From positions 21,402 to 85,401 of the forward strand of contig JAVWVS010000007.1 in the NCBI GenBank assembly GCA_036666555.1: a stretch of DNA of 64,000 nt, read 5' to 3'. This DNA comes from UMGS1251 sp036666555 (GTDB lineage: Bacteria > Bacillota > Clostridia > Lachnospirales > Lachnospiraceae). The position numbers were made by a program, and so were the translations under genes. The notes under the pieces were generated by a model. The model was not told the DNA's origin. It did not search any database and saw only the letters and a list, made by a program, of their open reading frames with translations. Shown one piece after another: positions 34,142 through 42,468 of the stretch; within the stretch, counting starts at the first letter, position 1; each line of letters starts with the position of its first letter.

Positions 34142-35314
34142 ATGAAACAGGAACTGGAACTATATATCCACATTCCATTTTGTGTAAAAAAATGTGCATA
34201 TTGTGATTTCTTGTCCGGACCAGCTACTCTGACTGAACAAAAAGAGTATGTAGATGCAATGATACAGGAAATTTATGGATATCGGGAAATGGCGAAAGAA
34301 TATGAAGTAGTGACCATATTCGTAGGGGGAGGGACACCATCTGTGCTAAGTGCAGACCAGATGGTGTCTATTTTCCGTGCTCTGAGGAAGGTGTTTGACA
34401 TTTCTCCTAATGCGGAGATCACCACGGAACTGAATCCGGGAAGTGTAACCACAGAAAAGTTACTGGCCTATAAGGAAGTGGGAATGAACCGTCTCAGCAT
34501 GGGACTGCAGTCCGTAAACAATGAAGAACTAGAGCAATTGGGAAGAATTCATACTTTTGAGCAATTTAAGCAGACTTATCAGTTGGCAAGAGAATTAAAT
34601 TTTACTAATATTAATGTAGATTTAATCTCGGCAATTCCCGGGCAAACTTGTAAAAGTTGGGAAGAGACCTTACACACGGTAGCTAAATTACAACCGGAGC
34701 ATATATCGGCGTATAGTCTTATTATAGAAGAAGGAACTCCTTTTTATGAAAAATATCATGGAGATACGAAGGGCTGTCTCCCAGATGAAGAGGAAGAAAG
34801 AAGAATTTATGAGAGGACTTCCAAGTGTCTGGAAGATTATGGCTATGACCGATATGAAATATCCAATTATGCAAAGACAGGATATGAATGTAAACATAAT
34901 CTGGGGTATTGGGAACGGAAAAATTATTTGGGAATCGGGGTGGGTGCCGCATCACTATTAAACAATGTGAGATATGCACACATTCGTGACCGAGACAGTT
35001 ACGTGAAAGAACTTTGCAAAGGCGGAGCAAATATAAAAGTGGATATCGAAGTGCTAGATCAGAAAGCACAAATAGAAGAATTTATGTTTTTGGGTTTGCG
35101 TAATGCAAAAGGAATTCGAAAGGATGTTTTTTTTGATACGTTTCACATATCGGTAGAATCCGTTTACGGGGAAGTGGTTCCTATATTAAAGAAGGAAGGA
35201 CTTTTGCTAGAAGACCCTCAGGGACTGCGGTTGACACAAAGAGGAATTGATATTAGTAATTATGTGTTTGTAAAATTTTTAGATCCAGAGATTACTATTG
35301 CACCGCTTCTATAA
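34142..35314 (+). CDS. hemW: Radical SAM heme chaperone HemW
   Basis: Radical SAM protein of 390 residues related to coproporphyrinogen dehydrogenase HemN. The cluster-binding motif CVKKCAYC is at residues 14-21 (C-x3-C-x2-C), followed by VGGGTPSVL near 62. The HemN C-terminal domain starts near 290. HemW proteins bind heme and deliver it to target proteins and lack the extra residues of true HemN. It lies 19 bases after lepA. A tRNA-Ala promoter lies within its last codons. Confidence 0.92.
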   Translation: MKQELELYIHIPFCVKKCAYCDFLSGPATLTEQKEYVDAMIQEIYGYREMAKEYEVVTIFVGGGTPSVLSADQMVSIFRALRKVFDISPNAEITTELNPGSVTTEKLLAYKEVGMNRLSMGLQSVNNEELEQLGRIHTFEQFKQTYQLARELNFTNINVDLISAIPGQTCKSWEETLHTVAKLQPEHISAYSLIIEEGTPFYEKYHGDTKGCLPDEEEERRIYERTSKCLEDYGYDRYEISNYAKTGYECKHNLGYWERKNYLGIGVGAASLLNNVRYAHIRDRDSYVKELCKGGANIKVDIEVLDQKAQIEEFMFLGLRNAKGIRKDVFFDTFHISVESVYGEVVPILKKEGLLLEDPQGLRLTQRGIDISNYVFVKFLDPEITIAPLL

Positions 35315-35327
35315 AAAGTGCTATAAT
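35298..35327 (+). promoter_or_regulatory. Promoter of tRNA-Ala
   Basis: TTGCAC at 35298-35303, 18-base spacer, TATAAT at 35322-35327, about 20 bases upstream of the tRNA 5' end and partly inside hemW. Confidence 0.6.
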
Positions 35328-35349
35328 ACGAAGTGGAATTCAGTTGCAA

Positions 35350-35422
35350 GGGCTCGTAGCTTAGCTGGGAAAGCGCTGCGTTCGCAACGCAGAGACCGAG
35401 GGTTCGAATCCCTTCGGGTCCA
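35350..35422 (+). tRNA. tRNA-Ala (anticodon CGC)
   Basis: A 73-base cloverleaf: acceptor GGGCTCG/CGGGTCC, D-stem GCTT/AAGC, anticodon stem CTGCG/CGCAG with loop TTCGCAA, T-arm with GGTTCGAAT. The anticodon CGC reads the alanine codon GCG, and the acceptor carries the G3-U70 pair that marks alanine tRNAs. CCA is not encoded. Confidence 0.95.
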
Positions 35423-35423
35423 T

Positions 35424-35475
35424 AAACATGGTACAAGAGGTAACTTTTTAGGTTGCGTCTTGTACCATGTTTCTT
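35424..35475 (+). terminator. Terminator after tRNA-Ala
   Basis: A 15-base-pair stem (35424-35438 with 35458-35472) ending in TTTCTTTT. Confidence 0.8.
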
Positions 35476-35515
35476 TTACAGTAAAAAAACGTTTATAAAA
35501 ATTGTATAAAGTGTG

Positions 35516-35544
35516 TTGACAAATGGAAAACGGAGTGTTATCTT
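35516..35544 (+). promoter_or_regulatory. Promoter of the hrcA-grpE-dnaK-dnaJ operon
   Basis: TTGACA at 35516-35521 and TATCTT at 35539-35544, 17-base spacer, just upstream of the CIRCE operator. Confidence 0.7.
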
Positions 35545-35558
35545 AATAATCGTAGACG

Positions 35559-35585
35559 TTAGCACTCAAAACAATGGAGTGCTAA
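35559..35585 (+). promoter_or_regulatory. CIRCE operator
   Basis: Perfect consensus inverted repeat TTAGCACTC-N9-GAGTGCTAA, the binding site of the HrcA repressor. Placed at the start of the transcript of hrcA itself, it gives autoregulation of the chaperone operon. Confidence 0.97.
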
Positions 35586-35613
35586 TAAAACAAAAATGGC
35601 AGGAGGAAAGAGA

Positions 35614-36666
35614 ATGCAGTCTGAGCATAAGTTAGATGATAGAAAAATGAAGATTCTTCAAGCTATCATTAAGACCTACCTCGATACCGGTGAGCCGGTC
35701 GGATCCAGAACGATTTCCAAGTTTACAGATTTAAACTTGAGTTCCGCAACCATTCGAAATGAAATGGCGGATTTGGAAGATTTGGGCTACATCTTACAAC
35801 CTCATACGTCAGCTGGCCGGATTCCTTCCGATCAAGGATATCGTTTATATGTAGATATGTTGATGGAAGAAAAGGAACAGGAAGTTACGGAAATTAAAGA
35901 ACTGATGTTGGAAAAAGCAGATAAGATGGAACAGCTTTTGAAACAGGTAGCGAAGGTTCTTGCTACGAACACCAACTATGCGACTATGATTTCCAGCCCG
36001 GTCTATAACCGAAATCGATTAAAATTCATTCAGCTATCACATGTGGATGAAGACCAGCTTTTGGCAGTGATTGTTATGGATGGTAATATCGTAAAAAATA
36101 AAATCATAACGGTCGACCAGGAACTGGACAATGAAACATTACTGAAATTAAATATGCTGCTGAATACAAGCTTAAACGGAATGTCGGCCGAAGAAATTAA
36201 TTTAGGGATGATCGCAAGACTGAAAGAACAGGCCGGTATCCACAGTGGAGTAATCAGTGATGTTCTGGATACGGTAGCCAACACAATCAAGTTAGACGAA
36301 GATATGGAGATTTACACAAGCGGTACCACAAATATTTTCAAATATCCGGAATTAAGTGATAATCAAAGTGCAAAAGAGATTATTACCGCTTTTGAGGAAA
36401 AACAACAACTTGCAGAACTGGTAACACAGACTATGGCAAGGGATTCCAGCGATGTAAACAAGGGTATACGGGTATATATCGGAAATGAAGCTCCGGTAGA
36501 AAATATGAAAGACTGCAGTGTAGTGACAGCAACATACGAGTTGAGTGAAGGATTGAGAGGAACCATAGGAATTATTGGTCCGAAACGAATGGATTATGAA
36601 AATGTGATGAAAACATTGAAAACACTCATGGTGGAATTGGATGAAAAATTTCATAGAAAAGAGTAG
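35614..36666 (+). CDS. hrcA: Heat-inducible transcription repressor HrcA
   Basis: Represses class I heat-shock genes by binding CIRCE. 350 residues. The N-terminal winged helix contains TGEPVGSRTISKF and SSATIRNEMADLEDLGY (about 24-59), followed by HTSAGRIPSDQGYRLYVD. The central and C-terminal GAF-like domain continues to the end. The ATG at 35614 has AGGAGG seven bases upstream; an in-frame ATG at 35596 precedes that ribosome site. First gene of the operon, directly behind a perfect CIRCE. Confidence 0.96.
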   Translation: MQSEHKLDDRKMKILQAIIKTYLDTGEPVGSRTISKFTDLNLSSATIRNEMADLEDLGYILQPHTSAGRIPSDQGYRLYVDMLMEEKEQEVTEIKELMLEKADKMEQLLKQVAKVLATNTNYATMISSPVYNRNRLKFIQLSHVDEDQLLAVIVMDGNIVKNKIITVDQELDNETLLKLNMLLNTSLNGMSAEEINLGMIARLKEQAGIHSGVISDVLDTVANTIKLDEDMEIYTSGTTNIFKYPELSDNQSAKEIITAFEEKQQLAELVTQTMARDSSDVNKGIRVYIGNEAPVENMKDCSVVTATYELSEGLRGTIGIIGPKRMDYENVMKTLKTLMVELDEKFHRKE

Positions 36667-36682
36667 AAAGGCGGCATAACCA

Positions 36683-37348
36683 TTGGAAAAAGAGCAAGAA
36701 GTAAGTAAAGAAGAAATGGTGAAAGAAGCTGTAGAAGAAGCAAAAAAAGCAGCGGGACAACAAAAAGAAAAACCGGTCGAAAATCAAGAGGCAAAAGTAG
36801 AAGCAGAAGTGGAAGAAGCTGACGCGAAAGAATCAGAACCGGAAGGGGCTGCGCCAACAGATGCTCCGGAAGAGAAGAAAGAGAAATTGTTTCACAAAAA
36901 GAATAAAAAAGATAAGAAAGATGAAAAAATCGAGGAGTTAACCGATAAAGTAACCCGTCAGATGGCGGAATTCGATAATTTCAGAAAACGCACGGACAAA
37001 GAAAAATCACAAATGTATGAAATAGGGGCAAAAGATGTAGTGGAAAAGATACTTCCGGTTATCGATAATTTTGAACGTGGATTTGATGCATTGACGGAAG
37101 AACAAAAAAAGGACCCCTTTGCAGATGGAATGGATAAAGTATATAAGCAATTGATGACAGTGTTAGATTCCATTGGAGTAAAACCCATTGAAGCGGTGGG
37201 AAAAGAATTTAATCCGGATTTTCACAATGCAGTGATGCATGTTGAAGATGAAGAAGTGGGAGAGAATATTGTAACAGACGAGCTTCAAAAAGGATATATG
37301 TACCGAGAGAGTGTTGTGAGACACAGTATGGTAAAGGTAGCAAATTAA
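36683..37348 (+). CDS. grpE: Nucleotide exchange factor GrpE
   Basis: Releases ADP from DnaK. 221 residues starting with TTG at 36683, eight bases after AAAGGCGG. An unusually long, highly charged Glu/Lys/Ala-rich N-terminal extension covers about residues 1-80. The conserved part follows, with MAEFDNFRKRTDKEK near 93 and PVIDNFERG, ending in the beta domain GKEFNPDFHNAVMHVEDEE. The second gene of the heat-shock operon. Confidence 0.94.
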   Translation: MEKEQEVSKEEMVKEAVEEAKKAAGQQKEKPVENQEAKVEAEVEEADAKESEPEGAAPTDAPEEKKEKLFHKKNKKDKKDEKIEELTDKVTRQMAEFDNFRKRTDKEKSQMYEIGAKDVVEKILPVIDNFERGFDALTEEQKKDPFADGMDKVYKQLMTVLDSIGVKPIEAVGKEFNPDFHNAVMHVEDEEVGENIVTDELQKGYMYRESVVRHSMVKVAN

Positions 37349-37386
37349 CTCATTAAAAATAGAAAAATAAATAGGAGGAATTGATT

Positions 37387-39258
37387 ATGGGTAAAATAAT
37401 AGGAATTGATTTAGGAACAACAAACAGTTGTGTAGCCGTTATGGAAGGTGGACAGCCGGTAGTTATTTCAAATACAGAGGGAGCAAGAACGACACCATCT
37501 GTAGTAGCATTTACAAAAACAGGAGAACGTCTCGTAGGAGAGCCGGCAAAACGTCAGGCAGTTACCAATGCAGACAAAACCATTTCTTCTATCAAAAGAA
37601 GAATGGGAACAGATGACAAGGTAGCAATTGACGATAAAAAGTATTCACCACAGGAAATCTCTGCAATGGTTCTTCAGAAATTAAAAACAGATGCAGAAGC
37701 TTATTTAGGTGAAAAAATCTCAGAAGCAGTGATTACGGTACCGGCATATTTTAATGATGCACAGCGTCAGGCAACCAAAGATGCAGGTAAAATCGCAGGA
37801 TTAGATGTAAAACGTATTATCAATGAACCAACGGCAGCAGCACTTGCTTACGGCCTGGATAATGAAAAAGAACAAAAAATTATGGTTTATGATTTAGGTG
37901 GTGGTACCTTTGATGTTTCTGTCATTGAAATTGGTGATGGCGTAATCGAAGTATTATCTACAGCAGGAAATAATAAATTAGGTGGAGATGACTTTGACCA
38001 AAAGGTTACAGACTACATGTTGGCAGAATTTAAGAAGAGTGAAGGAGTGGATTTATCTACAGATAAAATGGCACTTCAAAGATTGAAAGAAGCGGCAGAA
38101 AAAGCAAAGAAAGAATTATCTTCTGCAACTACGACTAACATCAACCTTCCATTTATTACAGCAACATCAGAAGGACCAAAGCATTTTGACATGAATTTGA
38201 CAAGAGCAAAATTTGATGAACTGACACATGATTTGATTGAACAAACAGCAGAACCAGTTACGAGAGCATTGGCAGATGCAGGAATTGCACCGTCTGAATT
38301 AGGAAAAGTGTTATTGGTTGGTGGTTCTACACGTACACCAGCAGTACAAGATAAGGTAAAACAGCTTACCGGACACGAACCTTCAAAAACATTGAATCCG
38401 GATGAGTGTGTAGCTCTAGGAGCATCTATTCAAGGTGGTAAATTAGCAGGCGATGCAGGCGCAGGGGACATTTTATTATTAGATGTAACTCCATTGTCAT
38501 TATCCATTGAAACCATGGGTGGTGTAGCAACTAGATTAATTGAAAGAAATACGACCATTCCAACAAAGAAAAGCCAGACTTTCTCTACCGCAGCAGATAA
38601 TCAAACAGCAGTAGATATTAATGTAGTACAGGGTGAAAGACAGTTTGCCAAAGACAATAAGTCACTGGGACAATTTAGATTAGATGGAATTCCACCAGCA
38701 GCAAGAGGAATCCCACAGATTGAAGTTACTTTTGATATTGATGCAAACGGAATTGTAAATGTATCTGCAAAAGATCTGGGAACAGGGAAAGAACAGCACA
38801 TTACCATTACCGCTGGCTCCAACATGTCTGATAATGAAATTGATAAAGCAGTCAAAGAAGCTACAGAATTCGAAGCACAAGACAAGAAACGTAAAGAAGG
38901 CATTGACACTCGTAACGATGCAGATGCAATGGTATTCCAGACTGAGAAAGCAATGACAGAAGTAGGGGATAAGATCGATGCAGCAGATAAAGAAGCTGTA
39001 GAAGCAGATGTAAAAGCATTAAAGGCATTGTTAGAGAGTACCAAAGAGCAAGAATTATCCGATGCTCAGATAGAGGAAATGAAAGCCGGAAAAGAAAAGT
39101 TAATGGAAAGTGCTCAAAAACTTTTTGCAAAAGTATATGAGCAAGCAAATCCAAACGGAGCAGCAGGAGCACAAGGTGGACCAACACCAGAAGCAGGACC
39201 GGCACCGGAAGGATTCCAGGGCGACGATGTGGTAGATGGTGACTATAAAGAAGTCTAA
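37387..39258 (+). CDS. dnaK: Chaperone DnaK (Hsp70)
   Basis: ATP-dependent protein-folding chaperone, 623 residues. The ATPase domain begins with GIDLGTTNSCVAV and contains VYDLGGGTFDVSV near 172 and LVGGSTRTPAV near 315. The substrate-binding domain follows LLLDVTPLSLSIET near 370. The lidded helical domain ends in a short Gly/Ala/Pro tail before DDVVDGDYKEV. The start at 37387 is supported by GGAGG eight bases upstream. A long hairpin without a clear T-run separates it from dnaJ. Confidence 0.98.
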   Translation: MGKIIGIDLGTTNSCVAVMEGGQPVVISNTEGARTTPSVVAFTKTGERLVGEPAKRQAVTNADKTISSIKRRMGTDDKVAIDDKKYSPQEISAMVLQKLKTDAEAYLGEKISEAVITVPAYFNDAQRQATKDAGKIAGLDVKRIINEPTAAALAYGLDNEKEQKIMVYDLGGGTFDVSVIEIGDGVIEVLSTAGNNKLGGDDFDQKVTDYMLAEFKKSEGVDLSTDKMALQRLKEAAEKAKKELSSATTTNINLPFITATSEGPKHFDMNLTRAKFDELTHDLIEQTAEPVTRALADAGIAPSELGKVLLVGGSTRTPAVQDKVKQLTGHEPSKTLNPDECVALGASIQGGKLAGDAGAGDILLLDVTPLSLSIETMGGVATRLIERNTTIPTKKSQTFSTAADNQTAVDINVVQGERQFAKDNKSLGQFRLDGIPPAARGIPQIEVTFDIDANGIVNVSAKDLGTGKEQHITITAGSNMSDNEIDKAVKEATEFEAQDKKRKEGIDTRNDADAMVFQTEKAMTEVGDKIDAADKEAVEADVKALKALLESTKEQELSDAQIEEMKAGKEKLMESAQKLFAKVYEQANPNGAAGAQGGPTPEAGPAPEGFQGDDVVDGDYKEV

Positions 39259-39278
39259 GCAGTTAGTGGGCGAAGGCC

Positions 39279-39326
39279 GTTCTGCGGAACGACTCCAACA
39301 TAAGGGTGGAGTTCGTCTCGCAGAAC
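39279..39326 (+). promoter_or_regulatory. Long hairpin between dnaK and dnaJ
   Basis: Left arm GTTCTGCG..ACGACTCCA and right arm TGGAGTTCGT..CGCAGAAC pair over about 18 bases with a small internal mismatch and a nine-base loop. No long T-run follows, so it is more likely a processing, stabilising or weak attenuation element than a full terminator. Confidence 0.65.
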
Positions 39327-39359
39327 TTCTTTGTAAAAAGGAAGAAAGGTAGAGTTATT

Positions 39360-40565
39360 ATGGCGGAAAGCAAAAGAGACTATTATGAGGTGCTTGGTGT
39401 TGATAGAAATGCGGACGATGCAACCTTAAAAAAAGCATATCGAAAATTAGCCAAAAAGTACCATCCAGATACCAATCAAGGAAATCCTGAATCCGAAAAG
39501 AAATTTAAAGAAGCATCGGAAGCTTATGCAATTTTAAGTGATGCTGATAAGCGGCGTCAATATGATCAATTCGGGCATGCAGCTTTCGAAGGAGGCGCCG
39601 GAGGCGCAGGTGGATTTGATTTTAACAATGCTGATTTCGGTGATATCTTCGGTGATATTTTTGGTGATTTATTTGGTGGCGGTGGCGGTCGACGCGGTGG
39701 CAGAGCCAGCAGTGGTCCAATGAAGGGGTCCAACCTTCGAAAAGGAGTGCGGATTACATTTGAAGAAGCCGTATTTGGTTGTGAAAAAGAATTAGATGTA
39801 GTATTAAAAGATAGTTGTACAAAGTGTAATGGAACCGGTGCAAAACCGGGAACATCACCGGAGACGTGTTCGAAGTGTGGTGGAAAAGGCCAGGTAGTAT
39901 ACACTTCACAGTCTTTTTTTGGAACCGTGCAAAATGTGCAAACTTGTCCAGATTGCCATGGAACCGGAAAAATTGTTCGTGAAAAATGTCCAGATTGTGG
40001 TGGAACCGGATATACTTCCAGCAGAAAGAAGATAAAAGTGTCCATTCCGGCAGGGATTGATAACGGACAGAGTGTTCGTATTCGCGATAAAGGAGAACCT
40101 GGAACCAATGGAGGTCCTAGAGGCGATCTATTAGTAGAAGTAACGGTATCCAGACATCCTATTTTTCAGCGACAGGATGTTCATATCTTTTCAACTGTGC
40201 CTATTTCTTTTGCACAGTCAGCACTAGGTGGAGACATTCGGATTAAAACTGTGGACGGGGAAGTATTATATAATATTAAGCCGGGCACGAAGACCGATAC
40301 CAAAGTACGACTAAAAGGAAAAGGAGTTCCGTCGCTTCGAAATCCGCAGATTCGAGGAGATCAATATGTCACTTTGGTCATTCAGACACCGGAAGCATTA
40401 AGCTCGGAGGCAAAAGAAGCTCTTCGTCAATTTGATGCGTTGTCAGGAAATTCGTTAAATGTAGAGAAAGATGTAGAAGAGAATTCCGAAACTGCCAATA
40501 AAGGTGGAAAAGGAAAGAAAAAGGGCTTTATGGATAAATTAAAGGAAAGCTTTGAAGAATCATAA
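39360..40565 (+). CDS. dnaJ: Chaperone DnaJ (Hsp40)
   Basis: Co-chaperone of DnaK, 401 residues. The J domain (YYEVLGVDRNADDATLKKAY with the HPD motif in KYHPDTNQG) is followed by a Gly/Phe-rich region. The zinc-finger domain has four C-x2-C-x-G-x-G repeats (CTKCNGTG, CSKCGGKG, CPDCHGTG, CPDCGGTG). Then come the C-terminal substrate-binding domains. The ATG at 39360 gives the standard N-terminus after GAAAGG; longer in-frame starts would read through the hairpin. Last gene of the operon. Confidence 0.97.
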   Translation: MAESKRDYYEVLGVDRNADDATLKKAYRKLAKKYHPDTNQGNPESEKKFKEASEAYAILSDADKRRQYDQFGHAAFEGGAGGAGGFDFNNADFGDIFGDIFGDLFGGGGGRRGGRASSGPMKGSNLRKGVRITFEEAVFGCEKELDVVLKDSCTKCNGTGAKPGTSPETCSKCGGKGQVVYTSQSFFGTVQNVQTCPDCHGTGKIVREKCPDCGGTGYTSSRKKIKVSIPAGIDNGQSVRIRDKGEPGTNGGPRGDLLVEVTVSRHPIFQRQDVHIFSTVPISFAQSALGGDIRIKTVDGEVLYNIKPGTKTDTKVRLKGKGVPSLRNPQIRGDQYVTLVIQTPEALSSEAKEALRQFDALSGNSLNVEKDVEENSETANKGGKGKKKGFMDKLKESFEES

Positions 40566-40577
40566 AAGTATTTGAAC

Positions 40578-40627
40578 AAAAACCTTAGGAATCATCCTTT
40601 CGTAGCATGGGATTCCTAAGGTTTTTA
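40578..40627 (+). terminator. Terminator of the dnaK operon
   Basis: A 16-base-pair stem (40578-40593 with 40611-40626), arms starting AAAAACCTTAGGAATC, with a T-run in the descending arm. It also supplies the false C-terminus of the debranching-enzyme remnant on the opposite strand. Confidence 0.85.
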
Positions 40628-40836
40628 TTACTTATTTTATAATTTTCGGGAAATGGGAGCGCAGCATAAGGTTTTGACTGCTCTCTGTGATAGAGAAGAA
40701 ATGTACAGGAGACAGCTCCGTGAGAATACAGTGTAAAGTTTACACCTCCGGTAAAAGCGGTAGCTCCATTCATATTGTAAAAACCGGGTCGTACCGAAAA
40801 ACCACAGATGGAATCAAGGGGTTTTTTCATATCCAT
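40585..40836 (-). pseudogene. Remnant of a glycogen debranching enzyme (GlgX/isoamylase-type)
   Basis: An 83-codon frame with a strong ribosome site (AAGGAGGT) before its ATG at 40836. Residues 16-68 (RPGFYNMNGATAFTGGVNFT, then YSHGAVSCTFLLYHRE, then YAALPFPENYKI) look like the N-terminal carbohydrate-binding module (CBM48) of a glycogen-operon debranching enzyme, a protein that is normally 600-700 residues long. Homology stops after PENYKI and the last 15 codons are simply the dnaJ terminator read backwards. The gene is therefore cut off by a deletion or rearrangement. An extended -10 (TGATATACT, minus strand, near 40885-40893) may still drive it. Confidence 0.72.
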
Positions 40837-40893
40837 AAGTCATACCTCCTTAAGGGATTCTGGTGGGTTATTATGGAATCAGTATATCATAAG

Positions 40894-41180
40894 AAAAGTG
40901 GAAAGTAAAAATGAATGTCAAGAGAGAAAGGACTGCTTTCACAGTCCTTTAGAGGGGTGGTTATATATTATTATTTTATCTAATATCGAAGGACGTTGTG
41001 TGTTCCTTTGATACTATTAACTATAATGGATAAATGTGACAGAAATATGGAGAAAAAATAAAAGGATTCTAAAGAATAGGAAGAATTCCTTAAGAAAGCA
41101 AAGATTATTTCTTAACTGGAATTTTTGTTATGGATTGTGGTACAATAGACAGTAGAAAACGTAATGTAAGAGGAGGGGTT
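40894..41180. other. Non-coding stretch before the alcohol dehydrogenase gene
   Basis: No convincing gene. It holds a hairpin AAAGGACTG-CTTTCA-CAGTCCTTT (40927-40950) without a downstream T-run on the plus strand and a second short inverted repeat GAAGGAC...GTTCCTTT (40988-41010). At the right end is an extended -10 promoter element TGGTACAAT (TACAAT at 41141-41146) for the next gene. Otherwise AT-rich and featureless. Confidence 0.5.
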
Positions 41181-41184
41181 CAAG

Positions 41185-42372
41185 ATGCATAACTTTATAC
41201 AATATACACCTACAAAGATTCTATTTGGAAAAGGTGTGGAGCAAGAAGTGGGCAAAGAAGTAAAAAAATGCGGCGGTAATAAAGTCCTGATTGTATATGG
41301 TGGAGGTAGTGTTGTTCGAAGCGGTTTATTAAAAACTGTAGAAGAAAAATTAACAGAAGAAGGAATTACATACGAAGAATGGGGTGGAGCAAAACCAAAT
41401 CCATTGCTTTCCTTTGCAGAGGAGGGCATCAGAAGAGGGATAGCATTTCATGCGGATTTTATACTAGCAATTGGTGGAGGAAGTGCTATTGATACTGCAA
41501 AAGGAATCGCACACGGGATGGCGAATCCGGACGCAAAGCTTTGGGATATATGGACGGGGAAAGTCCCACTGACCCATAGTACCAATGTGGGAGTGGTTCT
41601 TACCATTTCAGCGGCAGGAAGTGAAACCAGTGATTCAGCAGTATTAACAAATGAATCCATAGGAAAAAAAGCAGGAATTAATACAGAATTTAACCGTCCT
41701 AAGTTTGCGATTATGAATCCGGAATTCACATATTCTGTGTCGAAATATCAACTGACTTGTGGCATTGTAGACATTATGATGCATACACTGGAACGATACT
41801 TTACACAGGTGCAGGGGAATCAAGTAACGGATGAGATTGCAGAAGGACTGTTGCGGACAGTAATCGCTAATGGAACGAAAGCATATCAAAATCAAGAAGA
41901 TTACGACTGCATGAGCGAAATCATGTGGTGTGGCAGCCTTTCTCACAATGGCCTGACAGGACTTGGCAGAAAAGCACCATTTCCCCTTCATAAAATGGGT
42001 CATGAACTAAGTGCGAAATTTGATGTAGCACATGGGGCTAGTCTTGCAGCACTTTGGGGAGCATGGGCCATGTATTCCTATCCGGAAGATATAGAACGAT
42101 TTTGCAGATTTGGTGAAAAAGTATGGGGCATCACAGGTGAAAACAAAGAATGTAAAGCAGTTACTGCAATTGAAAAAACAGTAGATTATTTCCGTAGTCT
42201 TCACATGCCGGTGTGTTTAGGAGACCTGGAGATTGGTGTGCAACCGGAGGGAGTTCTGCAGGAAATGGCAGTGAAGGCGCTAGGCGGTAAGGAAGGTACG
42301 ATGACGCAGTTTAAAGAATACCATTTCGATGACATTTATGGAATTTACAAGAAAGCAAACTACTGCTCATAA
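41185..42372 (+). CDS. Iron-containing alcohol dehydrogenase (butanol dehydrogenase type)
   Basis: NAD(P)H-dependent alcohol/aldehyde oxidoreductase of 395 residues, group III (iron-dependent). GGGSAIDTAKGIAHG near residue 95 binds the cofactor. The metal-binding histidines lie in PLHKMGHELSAKFDVAHGAS near 266-285, with the aspartate and first histidine in GIVDIMMHTLERY near 195. It resembles YugJ/BdhA-type enzymes that reduce butyraldehyde or other aldehydes during fermentation. AGGAGGGG precedes the ATG. Physiological substrate not known. Confidence 0.92.
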   Translation: MHNFIQYTPTKILFGKGVEQEVGKEVKKCGGNKVLIVYGGGSVVRSGLLKTVEEKLTEEGITYEEWGGAKPNPLLSFAEEGIRRGIAFHADFILAIGGGSAIDTAKGIAHGMANPDAKLWDIWTGKVPLTHSTNVGVVLTISAAGSETSDSAVLTNESIGKKAGINTEFNRPKFAIMNPEFTYSVSKYQLTCGIVDIMMHTLERYFTQVQGNQVTDEIAEGLLRTVIANGTKAYQNQEDYDCMSEIMWCGSLSHNGLTGLGRKAPFPLHKMGHELSAKFDVAHGASLAALWGAWAMYSYPEDIERFCRFGEKVWGITGENKECKAVTAIEKTVDYFRSLHMPVCLGDLEIGVQPEGVLQEMAVKALGGKEGTMTQFKEYHFDDIYGIYKKANYCS

Positions 42373-42468
42373 ATGACCCTAAGATATTGCCTAAGAGGTG
42401 GAACAAACATAGAAAATATGGTACTATAAACAAGATAGGTATGATGAAGAAAGGTCAAGGTTTTGAAC

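Noticed and set aside
35298..35498. 66-codon frame over the tRNA-Ala
   Set aside because: It runs through the tRNA and its terminator, has no ribosome site and no recognisable protein pattern.
39566..40108. 180-codon frame opposite dnaJ
   Set aside because: Antisense shadow of the Gly/Phe-rich and zinc-finger region; proline-rich because dnaJ is glycine-rich there.
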